A stretch of DNA of 64,000 nucleotides from Bacillus marasmi (GTDB lineage Bacteria; Bacillota; Bacilli; Bacillales; Cytobacillaceae): contig NZ_LR656177.1 of the NCBI RefSeq assembly GCF_902168435.1, positions 62,001 through 126,000 on the forward strand. The letters are read 5' to 3'. Of this stretch, positions 1-9,381 are shown one piece after another. The position numbers and the translations under genes were made by a program. Positions within the stretch are counted from its first letter, which is position 1, and each line of letters starts with the position of its first letter. The notes beneath the pieces were generated by a model. That model did no database searches. It was not told the origin of the DNA and worked only from the letters and a program-made list of their open reading frames with translations.

Positions 1-1
1 G

Positions 2-469
2 GTTGATAGTATTGAGGGAAAAGGTACAAAGATGACAATAAAAATCCCACTTACTTTGGCCATCATCAATGGGATGAACTTTAAAGTCGGAAATGCAAGG
101 TATACGCTTCCGACCACTTCCATTAGAGAATCATTTAAGCCAAAGCAAGAGAATGTCATAACAGATCCTGATGGAAACGAAATGATTATGATTCGTGGCT
201 GCTGTTTTCCAATACTGCGGTTGCACCGCTTCTATCAAGTGCCTACTGAGATTGAACAATTTCACGAGGGCATTATGATTATGGTCGAAAATGAAAATAA
301 TGCCATTTGTTTATTTGTCGATGAATTATTAGGAGAACAACAGGTAGTCGTAAAGGCTTTGCCAGACTATATTCAAAAAATCAAAAAAATTCCAGGCCTA
401 GCAGGTTGTACTCTGCTTGGTGATGGAAGTATTAGCCTAATTTTAGAATCAAACGGTCTAATTGCCTAG
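2..469 (+). CDS. cheA: CheA histidine kinase, C-terminal part only (runs off window start)
   Basis: The reading frame is open from the window edge, so this is the last 155 residues of a longer protein. The opening residues (VDSIEGKGTKMTIKIPLTL) match the end of a CheA ATPase domain, which normally runs into IPLTL and then the CheW-like domain. The rest is a CheW-like fold ending in a GCTLLGDGSISLILES motif, as in CheA P5 domains. The internal ATG at 32 is therefore not a real start. It differs clearly from the complete CheA at 42520-44583, so the genome carries at least two CheA proteins. It leads an accessory signalling block with a receptor, CheR and CheB. A CheA is much more likely than a free CheW because of the kinase-domain tail before the fold. 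Confidence 0.85.
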   Translation, partial: VDSIEGKGTKMTIKIPLTLAIINGMNFKVGNARYTLPTTSIRESFKPKQENVITDPDGNEMIMIRGCCFPILRLHRFYQVPTEIEQFHEGIMIMVENENNAICLFVDELLGEQQVVVKALPDYIQKIKKIPGLAGCTLLGDGSISLILESNGLIA

Positions 470-491
470 TGTGATATAAGGGGGAATAGTG

Positions 492-2204
492 ATGACTTGG
501 TTTAAAAATCTAAAAATAAGGGTGAAATTAATCACCTGTTTTTTCATCGCTGCAATCTTTACCATCATCGTTGGTTTGATCGGAATATATGAAATGAGAG
601 CCATTCACGATACCGTTGATAAAATTTATACAGATGACTATCAAGCAGATTTGCTGCTTTCTGAAATCATTTCTAATACGAAGGAAATACATATTATACA
701 TTTACAAGCTATTTATGAACAAAATCCAGAATCACTGCCAAGCAAACTAACGAAAATTGATGAACTAACCGAAACGGATAACGATAGGTTTACAGAACTT
801 GAGAAAAAGGGAGCAAGTGAGACTGAAGCCGTTTTATTTACTAAAGTTAAAGAAAGCTTAGGCGTTTATCGAGAGTTACGCAATGCTAATTTAGAGCTAA
901 TTAAATCGCAAAATTACGAGCAAGCATTAGCGGAATTACCAGAGGTTGAGAATGCAGCAGCGGAAAGTGATCAAAATATCCAAAACCTTCTTGATGAGAG
1001 TCATAAAGGCGCCGAAAAGCATATCGAAGAAAGTCAGGCTGATTTCGTTTCTAGATCGATCATTATCACCAGTGTCGGAATTATAGGGACTTTATTTGCA
1101 ATTGGAATTGGATTATACGTTGCAAGCCTTATTTCCAATCCGCTTAAGAACTTAGGAAATGTCGCCAACAGAATGGCTGATGGAGACTTAGATGTGGATA
1201 TCAGCTTCCAGTCCAAGGATGAGGTGGGGGAGCTTGCCCGTGCCTTTAAGAAAATGTCTGAAAACCTAAACGATGTTATTGCCAATATTCATTCTGCAGC
1301 TGAACAGGTTTCATCAGGCTCAAAACAAGTATCAGATTCTAGCGTGGAGCTCGCTCAAGGAGCAACCGAGCAGGCGAGTTCAATCGAACAGTTTACCGCA
1401 TCAATTGAAGAAATCTCATCACAAACAAATAACAACGCCAAAAATGCGATTGCGGCAAATGAGATTGCATCATCTGCGAAAATGGATGCCGAGCGTGGCA
1501 ATGAACGAATGATCAAAATGCTCGGTTCGATGGAGGATATTAATGAATCCTCTAGTAATATTTCAAAAATTATTAAGGTGATTGACGAAATTGCTTTTCA
1601 AACGAATATTCTTGCATTAAATGCTGCCGTCGAAGCAGCACGGGCTGGTCAACATGGAAAAGGGTTTGCGGTTGTGGCGGAGGAAGTGAGAAACCTAGCG
1701 GCAAGAAGTGCAGATGCTGCAAAAGAAACGACGGACTTAATTGAAGGCTCAATCAAAAAGGTCGAGGATGGGACAAAAATTGCTACGGAAACAGCAGATG
1801 CACTTAATAAAATTGTCGTTGGGATTACAAAGGTAGCAAGCCTTGTAGGTGATATAGCCGTTGCTTCAAATGAACAGGCATCCGGCATAGGTCAGGTGAA
1901 TCAAGGAATCATACAAGTTTCGCAAGTCATTCAAGCCAATTCAGCTACTGCCGAGGAAAGCGCTGCAGCGAGTGAGGAGCTATCAAGTCAGGCGGAGCTA
2001 TTAAATAATATGGTAAGACGCTTTAAGTTAAAGCGAGGACGTACCGCTCATGCGGGAGATGGGATTTCTCCAGCGGTATTAAAATTAATTGAAAATATGG
2101 GGGAAAAAGAGTTTAACCAAACATCCTATCACAAGGAGAAATACTCAACAGACGGTTCTATACATTCTATCGATTTGAGTGATAAAGAGTTTGGTAAATA
2201 CTAA
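492..2204 (+). CDS. Methyl-accepting chemotaxis receptor with 4-helix-bundle sensor
   Basis: Transmembrane chemoreceptor of 570 residues. There is one membrane helix near residues 10-30, an extracytoplasmic helical region to about 190 that looks like the 4HB_MCP type, a second membrane helix at about 192-212, a HAMP domain to about 265 and a methyl-accepting signalling domain. The hairpin tip carries the invariant [16 protein letters not shown] motif that contacts CheA and CheW. ATG 492 is preferred over GTG 489 because it sits 7 nt after an AAGGGGG ribosome site. The protein continues about 40 residues past the coiled coil with no NWETF-type CheR tether. It lies 22 bp after the partial cheA and just before cheR and cheB, so it is the likely receptor of this accessory set. 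The ligand is unknown. Confidence 0.93.
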   Translation: MTWFKNLKIRVKLITCFFIAAIFTIIVGLIGIYEMRAIHDTVDKIYTDDYQADLLLSEIISNTKEIHIIHLQAIYEQNPESLPSKLTKIDELTETDNDRFTELEKKGASETEAVLFTKVKESLGVYRELRNANLELIKSQNYEQALAELPEVENAAAESDQNIQNLLDESHKGAEKHIEESQADFVSRSIIITSVGIIGTLFAIGIGLYVASLISNPLKNLGNVANRMADGDLDVDISFQSKDEVGELARAFKKMSENLNDVIANIHSAAEQVSSGSKQVSDSSVELAQGATEQASSIEQFTASIEEISSQTNNNAKNAIAANEIASSAKMDAERGNERMIKMLGSMEDINESSSNISKIIKVIDEIAFQTNILALNAAVEAARAGQHGKGFAVVAEEVRNLAARSADAAKETTDLIEGSIKKVEDGTKIATETADALNKIVVGITKVASLVGDIAVASNEQASGIGQVNQGIIQVSQVIQANSATAEESAAASEELSSQAELLNNMVRRFKLKRGRTAHAGDGISPAVLKLIENMGEKEFNQTSYHKEKYSTDGSIHSIDLSDKEFGKY

Positions 2205-2271
2205 TCGATTACAACGTTCAGAGGGAGCAAGCTCAGTTGAGATGCTCTCTCCTCGTTATGGGGTGTCTTGT

Positions 2272-3084
2272 GTGTTCATAACAGATAAGGAATTTCAGCA
2301 ATTGGCGTATTATATCGAGTATAACTATGGTATTCATTTACGAAAGGAAAAAAAGACTTTAGTTGAAGGCCGATTATATAATTATATAAAAGAAAATAAC
2401 ATGAGTAATTTCAGTGAATTTTATCAGCGGTTAATTCAGGATAAGACGAATCAAACAGCAACCAATTTGGTTAATAAAATTACAACTAACCATACTTTCT
2501 TTATGAGAGAGACCGACCATTTTGATTACTTTCGCGACATTGTTCTTCCATATTTAAGCGAAAGTGTTAAAGACAAGGATTTGCGAATTTGGAGTGCTGG
2601 TTGCTCCACCGGGGAAGAACCCTATACTTTGGCAATGATCATAAATGATTACTTCAAAAAAGAAAAGCTGTTTTGGGATACGAAAATATTAGCAACAGAT
2701 ATTTCTGATAAGGTGTTGAAAATAGCTCGAGATGGTCAATATAGCAATGGTGCATTAACGAAAGTCCCTCCCACCTGGAGGACAAATTACTTTGAGCACA
2801 TTAACAAAGATACAAGTGAGATTACCAAAAGAGTACGCGATGAAGTTATTTTTCGACGATTAAATTTAATGGATAAAGTGTTTCCGTTTAAAAAAAGGTT
2901 TCATGTGATTTTTTGCCGGAACGTTATGATTTATTTTAAAGAACAAACAAAAATGGAACTGGTCAACAAACTCTACCAATATACCGAACCAGGTGGATAT
3001 TTATTTATCGGTCATTCGGAATCATTGAATCGCGAACGGACCGCCTATCAATATATAAAGCCAGCCATATTTAGAAAAATGTAA
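2272..3084 (+). CDS. cheR: Chemotaxis protein methyltransferase CheR (copy 1)
   Basis: SAM-dependent methyltransferase that methylates glutamates on chemoreceptors. An all-helical N-terminal domain (about residues 1-75, with the substrate loop TTNHTFFMRE) is followed by a Rossmann domain with SAGCSTGEEPY at 108-118 and FCRNVMIYF near the end. The frame extends upstream to 2179, overlapping the receptor. The most fitting starts are GTG 2272 (6 nt after GGGGTG, protein 270 aa, usual for CheR) or ATG 2242. It sits directly after a receptor and 31 bp before cheB, so the adaptation pair is encoded together. A second CheR lies at 29415-30215; the two are only moderately alike, so this is not a recent duplication. 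Confidence 0.93.
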   Translation: MFITDKEFQQLAYYIEYNYGIHLRKEKKTLVEGRLYNYIKENNMSNFSEFYQRLIQDKTNQTATNLVNKITTNHTFFMRETDHFDYFRDIVLPYLSESVKDKDLRIWSAGCSTGEEPYTLAMIINDYFKKEKLFWDTKILATDISDKVLKIARDGQYSNGALTKVPPTWRTNYFEHINKDTSEITKRVRDEVIFRRLNLMDKVFPFKKRFHVIFCRNVMIYFKEQTKMELVNKLYQYTEPGGYLFIGHSESLNRERTAYQYIKPAIFRKM

Positions 3085-3115
3085 CCTATCCTAAACCCAA
3101 CTCCAATAAAAAGAG

Positions 3116-4159
3116 ATGATTACAGTGGATGTTAAGAAAATAAAGGTTTTAGTGGTGGATGATAGCCGTGTACATCGAGAAATAATCTCGCGGGGAATCT
3201 CGTCAGATCCAGCGATTGAGGTAGTCGGGGCAGCCCAGGATGCTTTTGAAGCAACCGATATGCTATTAAAATATCGACCAGACGTGCTAATTTGTGATAT
3301 TGTCATGCCGAAAATGAATGGAATTGAGTATACTCGAAAACTACTTCCACAATATCCGATACCGGTCATTGTATTAAGCTCCTTGAGCGAAGCGGCATTG
3401 GATGCCATTCACGCAGGTGCAGTGGATTTTGTTTGTAAGCCAAACGTTGGCTCGCCGCAGGAAGTGGAGAAGTTCCTTTACCATTTAATTAATAAAATAA
3501 AAATTGCCTCTCAATCAAAAATTATTATAAAACAAGCACCTGAAAAAAACGAAACCCAAATCAAATCATATACTACGAGTAAGGAAGGGAAAATTATTGC
3601 TATCGGTGCCTCAACGGGTGGAACAGAGGCGTTGCTTCGACTCTTTAAGCAATTGCCGCGTGACATACCGGGCATTGTTGTCGTACAGCATATTCCAGCG
3701 AACTTTTCAAGAATGTTTGCTGAGCGTCTTGATGCGCAAACCCATTTTGCCGTGAAAGAGGCAGAGGCTGGAGATATTGTTGAACCAGGAAAAATCTATA
3801 TTGCCCCTGGCGAACGTCATATGAGAATCATTAGAAGAGGTTTTTCAATCAAGCTAGATGTTTTTAAAGGTGAAAAAGTGAGCGGTCATTGCCCGTCAGT
3901 CGACGTATTATTTGAATCGGTCGCAAAAGAAATAGGGAAAAAAGCAATTGGGATTATTTTAACCGGAATGGGAAGCGACGGCGCGAAGGGCTTGCTTTCG
4001 ATTCGCCAGCATGGCGGTAGAACGATCGGGCAGGATGAAGCTTCATCAGTCGTTTACGGAATGCCCAAGGTTGCTTACTCAATCGGAGCAGTTGAAAAAC
4101 AAGGCTCCATCGAAAGGATTCCGACACTCCTGCTCCAAGCACTTATCAATAAAAACTAA
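3116..4159 (+). CDS. cheB: Chemotaxis glutamate methylesterase CheB (copy 1)
   Basis: Response regulator fused to a receptor methylesterase/glutamine deamidase, 347 aa. Receiver residues are D15, D16, phosphoacceptor D61, S88 and K108. The catalytic domain follows a linker and has S166 in GASTGG, H192 in QHIPANFS and D288 in GMGSDGAKG, so the triad is intact. ATG 3116 has only a weak upstream AAAGAG; GTG 3125 is an alternative that would shorten the protein by three residues. A strong terminator follows, ending the cheA-mcp-cheR-cheB accessory block. A second CheB is at 30221-31258. Confidence 0.95.
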   Translation: MITVDVKKIKVLVVDDSRVHREIISRGISSDPAIEVVGAAQDAFEATDMLLKYRPDVLICDIVMPKMNGIEYTRKLLPQYPIPVIVLSSLSEAALDAIHAGAVDFVCKPNVGSPQEVEKFLYHLINKIKIASQSKIIIKQAPEKNETQIKSYTTSKEGKIIAIGASTGGTEALLRLFKQLPRDIPGIVVVQHIPANFSRMFAERLDAQTHFAVKEAEAGDIVEPGKIYIAPGERHMRIIRRGFSIKLDVFKGEKVSGHCPSVDVLFESVAKEIGKKAIGIILTGMGSDGAKGLLSIRQHGGRTIGQDEASSVVYGMPKVAYSIGAVEKQGSIERIPTLLLQALINKN

Positions 4160-4165
4160 TCTAAT

Positions 4166-4210
4166 AAATGGTGGTGGAAACGACTCATAGTTTTCACCGC
4201 CATTTTTACT
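4166..4210 (+). terminator. Rho-independent terminator after cheB
   Basis: An inverted repeat of about 16 bp (AAATGGTGGTGGAAAC against GTTTTCACCGCCATTT, one mismatch) with an 8-nt loop is followed by TTTACTTTTT. It closes the accessory chemotaxis block. Confidence 0.85.
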
Positions 4211-4232
4211 TTTTCCAAAAAATCACACTTGT

Positions 4233-4260
4233 TAAACATCACAGACTATATGACGATAAT
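4233..4260 (+). promoter_or_regulatory. Sigma-D promoter for yviE-like gene
   Basis: TAAA, a 15-nt spacer and GACGATAAT match the Bacillus sigma-D pattern (TAAA-N15-GCCGATAT) with one main deviation in the -10. The site is about 65 nt before the ATG of the DUF6470 gene. Confidence 0.7.
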
Positions 4261-4323
4261 ATTATATAAAGGTATGTGGATGTTGCTAGCTATTATTCAG
4301 TTAGATTCAATAGGAGGTTGTTT

Positions 4324-4878
4324 ATGAAAATTCCTCAAATTCAATTGCAACAAACTTATGCTAAAATAGGAATACGCATAACGAAGCCTGTTCAGGATAT
4401 AGAGCAGCCTCCTGCGCAAATGTCCATTAAGCAAGAGCATACCAAAATGGTCATCGACCGCAAACCAGGGACGCTAGAGATAGATCAGGAACAGGCACGA
4501 AATGAAGTGAATTTAAAAAGTCCAAGCGTCCTGTCAGATGATTTTGCCCAATTTGGTAGACAGCAGCTGTTAGAAGCGATTGATGCCATCGTTCAAAGGG
4601 GAAATAGGATGGCGGCCATAAAAAATAAAGCAGATGCCATTGTTGCCATGGCAACAGAACAAACACAGAAGCCACCACCGGACTTTAATATTGGTTTTAT
4701 TCCGAGCTACGGATCAGTCAAGTTTGACTATACTCCAACAGAGCTGCAAATTGATTGGCAAATCGGAGGTACCCAGATTGAAATCTTACCGCAAAAGCCA
4801 ATCCATCACTACAAGCCCGGAAAAGCAGAGGTATTTATGAGCGAGTGGCCCGAGCTTAAAATAGATGTTTTAGGATAG
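4324..4878 (+). CDS. YviE-like DUF6470 protein
   Basis: Soluble protein of 184 aa resembling Bacillus subtilis YviE (DUF6470), a flagellar-locus protein whose molecular role is not established. It starts MKIPQIQLQQTYAKIGI, typical of the family. A charged middle is followed by a C-terminal part rich in short beta strands with repeated KPxH/KPG turns. ATG 4324 follows TAGGAGG with ideal spacing; the upstream extension to 4276 has no ribosome site. In B. subtilis yviE lies between flgL and fliW; here it precedes flgM and has its own sigma-D promoter, which places it with late filament genes. Confidence 0.75.
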   Translation: MKIPQIQLQQTYAKIGIRITKPVQDIEQPPAQMSIKQEHTKMVIDRKPGTLEIDQEQARNEVNLKSPSVLSDDFAQFGRQQLLEAIDAIVQRGNRMAAIKNKADAIVAMATEQTQKPPPDFNIGFIPSYGSVKFDYTPTELQIDWQIGGTQIEILPQKPIHHYKPGKAEVFMSEWPELKIDVLG

Positions 4879-4902
4879 TTTCAATTTTTCCTCAAAAAAT
4901 AC

Positions 4903-4929
4903 TAAACTATCGGCTAAATCTACCGATAA
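4903..4929 (+). promoter_or_regulatory. Sigma-D promoter for flgM operon
   Basis: TAAA at 4903-4906, exactly 15 nt, then ACCGATAA at 4922-4929. This is a near-perfect sigma-D promoter 28 nt before the flgM start, in line with the known autoregulated sigma-D promoter of flgM in B. subtilis. Confidence 0.85.
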
Positions 4930-4957
4930 AATAAAAAAAGACAGGAGGCGACTTGTT

Positions 4958-5233
4958 ATGAGAATTGATAATATGAAATATGGTATGTACTCATATCAAA
5001 ATCAACAGAAAAATTCTGTGACAAGCAAAGAAATAAAAAAGTCACCTTCCTCAAGCGACGTTAGCATTTCTTCAGCAGGCAGAGAAATTTCGCAAGCAAA
5101 AATGACAGAGCAAGCCCAGCATAAAGCGCGTGTTCAAGAATTGAAGCAACTGATAGCGGAAGGTAATTACAAGGTGGACTCAAGTAAAGTTGCTGAAAAG
5201 CTTATCAGCTTTTGGAGTTCTGATTCCAAATAG
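4958..5233 (+). CDS. flgM: Anti-sigma-D factor FlgM
   Basis: Small cytoplasmic inhibitor that binds sigma-D until the hook-basal body is complete. It is 91 aa, with the family pattern of a disordered, Ser/Lys-rich N half (SSSDVSISSAGREISQA) and a helical C half (KARVQELKQLIAEGNYKVDS) that wraps the sigma factor. The length fits FlgM. The start has AGGAGG 10 nt upstream. It heads flgM-flgN-flgK-flgL and is driven by a sigma-D promoter, forming a feedback loop with sigD at 28416. Confidence 0.93.
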   Translation: MRIDNMKYGMYSYQNQQKNSVTSKEIKKSPSSSDVSISSAGREISQAKMTEQAQHKARVQELKQLIAEGNYKVDSSKVAEKLISFWSSDSK

Positions 5234-5244
5234 GAGAAGTGACT

Positions 5245-5727
5245 ATGACTTTAAAAAACCTAATTGAAATATTGGTTTCAATGGTTGATGCCCATAAAAG
5301 ATTATTAGATCTGACAAAAGAGAAACGTCAAGTTTTGATTGAGGGGGATCATCAAAACCTCCTGCAAATGACTCACCGAGAAAATTCAATTGCGATAGAG
5401 ATTGAAAAACTGGAAAACCAAAGAAAACAATTTGTCGAGGAGTACCTTAAAACGAATGGTTATCGGGGTACTTCTTTTACGCTTGAGGAAATCATTAAAC
5501 TACTAAATGATGCCCACATTGAAGCCACTATGACGAAAATCGCCAAGCAACTTCGTACGTTAGTTCAGGAAATTTCCACTATAAATAAAGGAAACCAACA
5601 GCTAATCGAAACAACATTAGCTTATCTTCAATACTCAATGAATATGTTTATCCCGAAGGATACTCCTGTGGGGTATGGACCGAAATCAAAAAATAATCAA
5701 GCAAGCCTATTGGATGCTAAAGTTTAA
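5245..5727 (+). CDS. flgN: FlgN export chaperone for hook-filament junction proteins
   Basis: Helical chaperone of 160 aa that binds FlgK and FlgL before export. The sequence is almost entirely amphipathic helix, with a FlgN-like N terminus (LKNLIEILVSMVDAHKRLLDLT) and a coiled coil through the middle. ATG 5245 lies 8 nt after TAGGAG; the GTG six bases upstream is too close to the ribosome site. It sits 11 bp after flgM and 30 bp before flgK, the standard order. Sequence conservation in this family is low, so position is part of the evidence. Confidence 0.87.
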   Translation: MTLKNLIEILVSMVDAHKRLLDLTKEKRQVLIEGDHQNLLQMTHRENSIAIEIEKLENQRKQFVEEYLKTNGYRGTSFTLEEIIKLLNDAHIEATMTKIAKQLRTLVQEISTINKGNQQLIETTLAYLQYSMNMFIPKDTPVGYGPKSKNNQASLLDAKV

Positions 5728-5757
5728 TGAAAAGGTTTTTGAAACGGAGGGAATGAT

Positions 5758-7215
5758 ATGGCTTCAAGCTTTCATGGTCTTGAGGTAGGGAAACGAGCAC
5801 TATTCGCTCAGCAAACAGCGCTCTCAACGACAGGACATAATATTTCTAATGCAAACTCAGCTGGATACACAAGGCAAAGAGCGGAAATGCGAGCAAGCAG
5901 TGCAATGAGCGTTTCTGCAGGAATCTATTCCTTTCAATTAGGTACAGGGGTTGAAATAAGCAAGCTTGAACGGATGCGCGAGGATTATTTAGATGTTCAA
6001 ATCCGTTCTGAAAATAAAAATTTAGGATATTGGGAAGCCAAGAGCGACTCCCTTTCTAAGATAGAAGAAATATTAAACGAGCCATCAGATGAGGGTTTAG
6101 CCTATATCATGAATGAATTTTGGAAGGGCTGGCAGGAGTTGGCGAAAGACCCTGACAGTGCTGCTGCTCGTGCGGTTGTGCGGCAAAGAGGTGTTGCGGT
6201 AACGGAATCATTTAAGTCCATCATGGACTCACTTGACCAAATGCAAACCGACCTCAAGCATGTCGTCGATACGAAAAAAGGCGAGGTTAACTCGATCGCT
6301 ACACAAATTGCCAATTTAAATGATCAAATTGGACGACTTGTCGCAAACAATTATGACCCGAATGATTTATATGATCAGCGTGATTTACTAGTCGACCAAC
6401 TTTCAAAGATCGTTGATGTGAAGGTGACCAACTCTACCCACGGAAAGATTGATATTGCGGTTGGTGGAGGAATGCTTGTCGAAGGAAACAATGCCAATAA
6501 ACTAGAGTTTAACTATGATTCTACAACAGGCTTAATTGATCCAGAAAGCATCACAATCGCTGATGAAAAAATCAAGCTTGTTTCCGGCGAGCTTCTAGGT
6601 CGGTTCGAATCATACGGCTTTGTTGGTGGAGGTTCTGAATCTACCATTCCTTACATTAAAGGGAAAATGAATGATTTTGCGATGACGGTTGTAAAAGCCG
6701 TTAATGAAGCGCATCGCAATGGTGAAAGCTTAGACAATATAAAAAATGGAAGTACAGATAAGTTTGATTTTTTCACTGGTACTTCGGCTCAAGATTTAGC
6801 AGTGAACGATAAGATAATGGATTCACTTGACTTTATCTCAGCTGCACATAAGGATCCGAAAACCGGTATCGCATCAAGCGGAAATGGTGACAATGCGAAA
6901 GTGATTGCCGATATTTTATTAACAAAGAATCTCAGTTTTTCAGATTCAACCTCAACCGTGAACGATTTTTATCGAAATATTATTGGACAGCTTGGAATTG
7001 ATTCACAGGAAGCAGCGCGGATGCGTGCTAATTCCCAAGGAATCGTTGAACAGGTTGAAAATCGCCGTCAATCGATTTCTGGCGTTTCTTTAGACGAAGA
7101 GATGACGAATATGATTAAGTTTCAACAAGCATACAATGCTGCTGCCCGAGTTGTCTCCGTGATGGATGAGTGCTTAGATAAAGTCATTAATGGAATGGGC
7201 AGAGTAGGATTGTAA
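5758..7215 (+). CDS. flgK: Flagellar hook-associated protein 1 FlgK
   Basis: Forms the first hook-filament junction ring. It is 485 aa. The rod/hook N-terminal signature is at about residues 5-40 (GLEVGKRALFAQQTALSTTG then HNISNANSAGYTRQR), the central domain is variable, and the C-terminal helix contains SLDEEMTNMIKFQQAYNAAARVV, typical of FlgK. The start has ACGGAGGG upstream. It is exported by the flagellar type III apparatus with the help of FlgN. Co-transcribed with flgM, flgN and flgL. Confidence 0.97.
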   Translation: MASSFHGLEVGKRALFAQQTALSTTGHNISNANSAGYTRQRAEMRASSAMSVSAGIYSFQLGTGVEISKLERMREDYLDVQIRSENKNLGYWEAKSDSLSKIEEILNEPSDEGLAYIMNEFWKGWQELAKDPDSAAARAVVRQRGVAVTESFKSIMDSLDQMQTDLKHVVDTKKGEVNSIATQIANLNDQIGRLVANNYDPNDLYDQRDLLVDQLSKIVDVKVTNSTHGKIDIAVGGGMLVEGNNANKLEFNYDSTTGLIDPESITIADEKIKLVSGELLGRFESYGFVGGGSESTIPYIKGKMNDFAMTVVKAVNEAHRNGESLDNIKNGSTDKFDFFTGTSAQDLAVNDKIMDSLDFISAAHKDPKTGIASSGNGDNAKVIADILLTKNLSFSDSTSTVNDFYRNIIGQLGIDSQEAARMRANSQGIVEQVENRRQSISGVSLDEEMTNMIKFQQAYNAAARVVSVMDECLDKVINGMGRVGL

Positions 7216-7231
7216 GGGGGATTGAAGGATC

Positions 7232-8137
7232 ATGCGAGTTACGCAAAACATGCTAAACCAAAATTTGCTTGCTAACCTACAACGTAGCAATACAGCAATG
7301 GGAAAATACATGAATCAATTATCGACTGGGAAAAAAATTAATTTGCCATCTGATAATCCTGTAACGGCAGTAAGAAGTATGTATTATCGATCTTCTCTAA
7401 ATGAAGTTGATCAATTTAAACGGAATCTTGAAGATGGCCTTTCGTGGATGTCTACGACAGACGAAGCACTCGATCAGCTTACGAGTGTGATGCAACGTGC
7501 TCGCGAACTTACTGTTCAAGGACTCAGTGATACAAATGATCCAAGTGCCCGTCAAGCGATTGCTGAAGAGATTAACCAATTAAAAGAACATCTAGGTGAA
7601 ATTGCTAATTCTCAAATTGCTGGAAGATACGTGTTTGCCGGTACTGATGTAAAGACTCCGCCATTCCGTGCAGACGAAGCTGTTCCAGATTCTGCAAAGG
7701 AATTCAGAAACACCAACAATGAAAAGCTAGAGTTACAGGTCGGACAAACGAATCATATTCAAATCAATGTGTTGGGGACAACCGTATTTAATAACGATGG
7801 TGCTGGTGGGGTATTTAAGGTTTTAGAGGATATTGTTAATCATTTTAATGCGCCAGATAGCAGTGGTAGTGCTGACTTTTTAGATAAATTGGATTTTCAA
7901 ATCGATAATATCCTAAAGGAACGCTCTGAACTCGGTGCCCGAATGAATCGGCTCGAGCTAAGTGCTTCAAAAGTTGATGCGCTTGAAGTATCAACAACTA
8001 GGTTGCTATCCCTTGAAGAAGATGCTGATATATCCAAAGTTATCATCGACCTCAAAGCGCAGGAAAACGTCCACAGTGCAGCTCTCTCAGCAGGAGCGCG
8101 AATTATCCAACCAACACTGGTCGATTTCTTAAGATAA
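7232..8137 (+). CDS. flgL: Flagellar hook-associated protein 3 FlgL
   Basis: Second junction protein, 301 aa, flagellin-like at both ends. The N terminus MRVTQNMLNQNLLANLQRSN and the STGKKINLPSDNPV motif match FlgL; the C-terminal helix ends in AALSAGARIIQPTLVDFL. It has AAGGGGGA upstream and starts 16 bp after flgK. A terminator follows, so this is the last gene of the flgM operon. Confidence 0.96.
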   Translation: MRVTQNMLNQNLLANLQRSNTAMGKYMNQLSTGKKINLPSDNPVTAVRSMYYRSSLNEVDQFKRNLEDGLSWMSTTDEALDQLTSVMQRARELTVQGLSDTNDPSARQAIAEEINQLKEHLGEIANSQIAGRYVFAGTDVKTPPFRADEAVPDSAKEFRNTNNEKLELQVGQTNHIQINVLGTTVFNNDGAGGVFKVLEDIVNHFNAPDSSGSADFLDKLDFQIDNILKERSELGARMNRLELSASKVDALEVSTTRLLSLEEDADISKVIIDLKAQENVHSAALSAGARIIQPTLVDFLR

Positions 8138-8177
8138 AGCAATTGTTTAATATATTACAAAAATAAAAATCTGTTGT

Positions 8178-8222
8178 GCTGACTCTAAAAGTGGTATTAT
8201 CCTTTTGAGTTAGCCTTTTTAT
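8178..8222 (+). terminator. Terminator after flgL
   Basis: Imperfect hairpin (GCTGACTCTAAAAG paired with CCTTTTGAGTTAGC, two mismatches) followed by CTTTTTAT. Confidence 0.75.
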
Positions 8223-8311
8223 TTCATTATTACTTACATATTTTTCATGAACGTGAAATTATCTCCTAATTATTTTACGAACAAAAAAACTGATATTGAA
8301 GGTGTTTAACA

Positions 8312-8938
8312 ATGTATCCCAAGATAAATCAACAAATCCTCATCGATATTGTTCAAAAGGAGATGTCTTACAGGTCAATTATTGCTGAGTATCAAGACGA
8401 TGAAATCTTAATTGGAATCCCGATGTCTGATAGAATTGGTATTTTGCCTAACGGAACTGAAATCGAGATTTCGTATAAAGTTGGTGAAAATCTATATAAA
8501 TTCTCATCGGAAATTACCGGAAAAAAACTAGACAATATCCCGCTCTATCGAATCCTTAAACCAATTGAGAAAAAGATTTATCGCATCCAACGCCGTGAAA
8601 ACTTCCGTGTTAACCTTCATTTAAAGCTCGTGTTATTAGAAAATGAGTATACGACCGTAAACGTCAGTGCCGGGGGATTATTATTCTCAGGTCCCGGAAA
8701 ACTCGACCTTAAGGAAGGTCAGCCGCTAACTGGACAAGTGCTCGTCCCAAATGTCCAGGCTCACGATCTTGAATTCATTACCTTCCATGGAGAAATCAGA
8801 CGCGTTTATCAATCAGAAGATAAAACTCATACCTTTGTTGCGGTAGAGTTCACCGAAATCAGCCCAAAGGATCAGACCATTATAGTCCAATCCTGCTTCG
8901 AACAACAAAGAAAAATGAGACTAAGAACCAATTCATAG
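8312..8938 (+). CDS. PilZ-domain cyclic-di-GMP receptor (MotI/DgrA-like)
   Basis: Cytoplasmic protein of 208 aa with a YcgR-type N-terminal domain (about 1-90) and a C-terminal PilZ domain. The PilZ signature is complete: RRENFR (RxxxR) near residue 93 and NVSAGG ([DN]xSxxG) near residue 116, so c-di-GMP binding is expected. This layout and size match B. subtilis YpfA (MotI/DgrA), which inhibits the MotAB stator when bound to c-di-GMP. The location beside flagellar structural genes supports a motility-control role; the target is inferred. It stands alone between two terminators, with its promoter probably in the 90-nt gap upstream. Confidence 0.88.
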   Translation: MYPKINQQILIDIVQKEMSYRSIIAEYQDDEILIGIPMSDRIGILPNGTEIEISYKVGENLYKFSSEITGKKLDNIPLYRILKPIEKKIYRIQRRENFRVNLHLKLVLLENEYTTVNVSAGGLLFSGPGKLDLKEGQPLTGQVLVPNVQAHDLEFITFHGEIRRVYQSEDKTHTFVAVEFTEISPKDQTIIVQSCFEQQRKMRLRTNS

Positions 8939-8969
8939 GCTTTGATATAAAAATAATAGTTTCGTCTAA

Positions 8970-9065
8970 GTTGATTGGAGTGGAAGGCACGAAAACTCCT
9001 GCGGGAGCAAAGGGCATAGGGAGACCCCGTAGGCGCAAAGCGAAGTGCCTGGAGCGGAAATCAAC
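8970..9065 (+). repeat. Dispersed palindrome-ended repeat A, copy 1 (internally shortened)
   Basis: Begins GTTGATTGGAG and ends GCGGAAATCAAC, so the ends are inverted repeats. The inside has CTCCTGCGGGAG and GGGCATAGGGAGACCCC blocks shared with other copies, but the GCCGAGGAGGCTC arm is missing. Confidence 0.85.
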
Positions 9066-9093
9066 AGACAAGTTTAGAGTGGCAAAAATTATT

Positions 9094-9148
9094 AAACAAG
9101 CCAATCCCATCAAACCATGTATTTGATGAGAGATTTGCTTGTTTTTAT
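9094..9148 (+). terminator. Terminator after pilZ gene
   Basis: AAACAAG pairs with CTTGTTT and ATCAAA with TTTGAT in one long interrupted hairpin, followed by TTTTTATTTTG. Confidence 0.65.
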
Positions 9149-9381
9149 TTTGTTTGAACATCATTTTGATTCTGTATATTTACAGATAACAAAGAAAATT
9201 ATATAATGTTCATAAAATATTTGTTATTTTATTAATAATTGTGATATAAATCATTGCGTTGAAAATATTTATTAATTTTGTCATCGGTAATATTTTAGTC
9301 AAACAATCTGCTATTTCAATATATCGTCGCACCTTGATTGTTTTTGATGAATATCAAAAATTAATGGTCAGAAAAAACAAG

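Noticed and set aside
1034-1888. Minus-strand open frames inside the receptor, and similar frames inside fliI, flhF and fliK
   Set aside because: Complementary-strand shadows of well-supported genes, without ribosome sites or recognisable products.
4262-4323. Upstream start for the yviE-like gene at 4276
   Set aside because: No ribosome site there, while ATG 4324 has AGGAGG at ideal spacing and gives the family N terminus.
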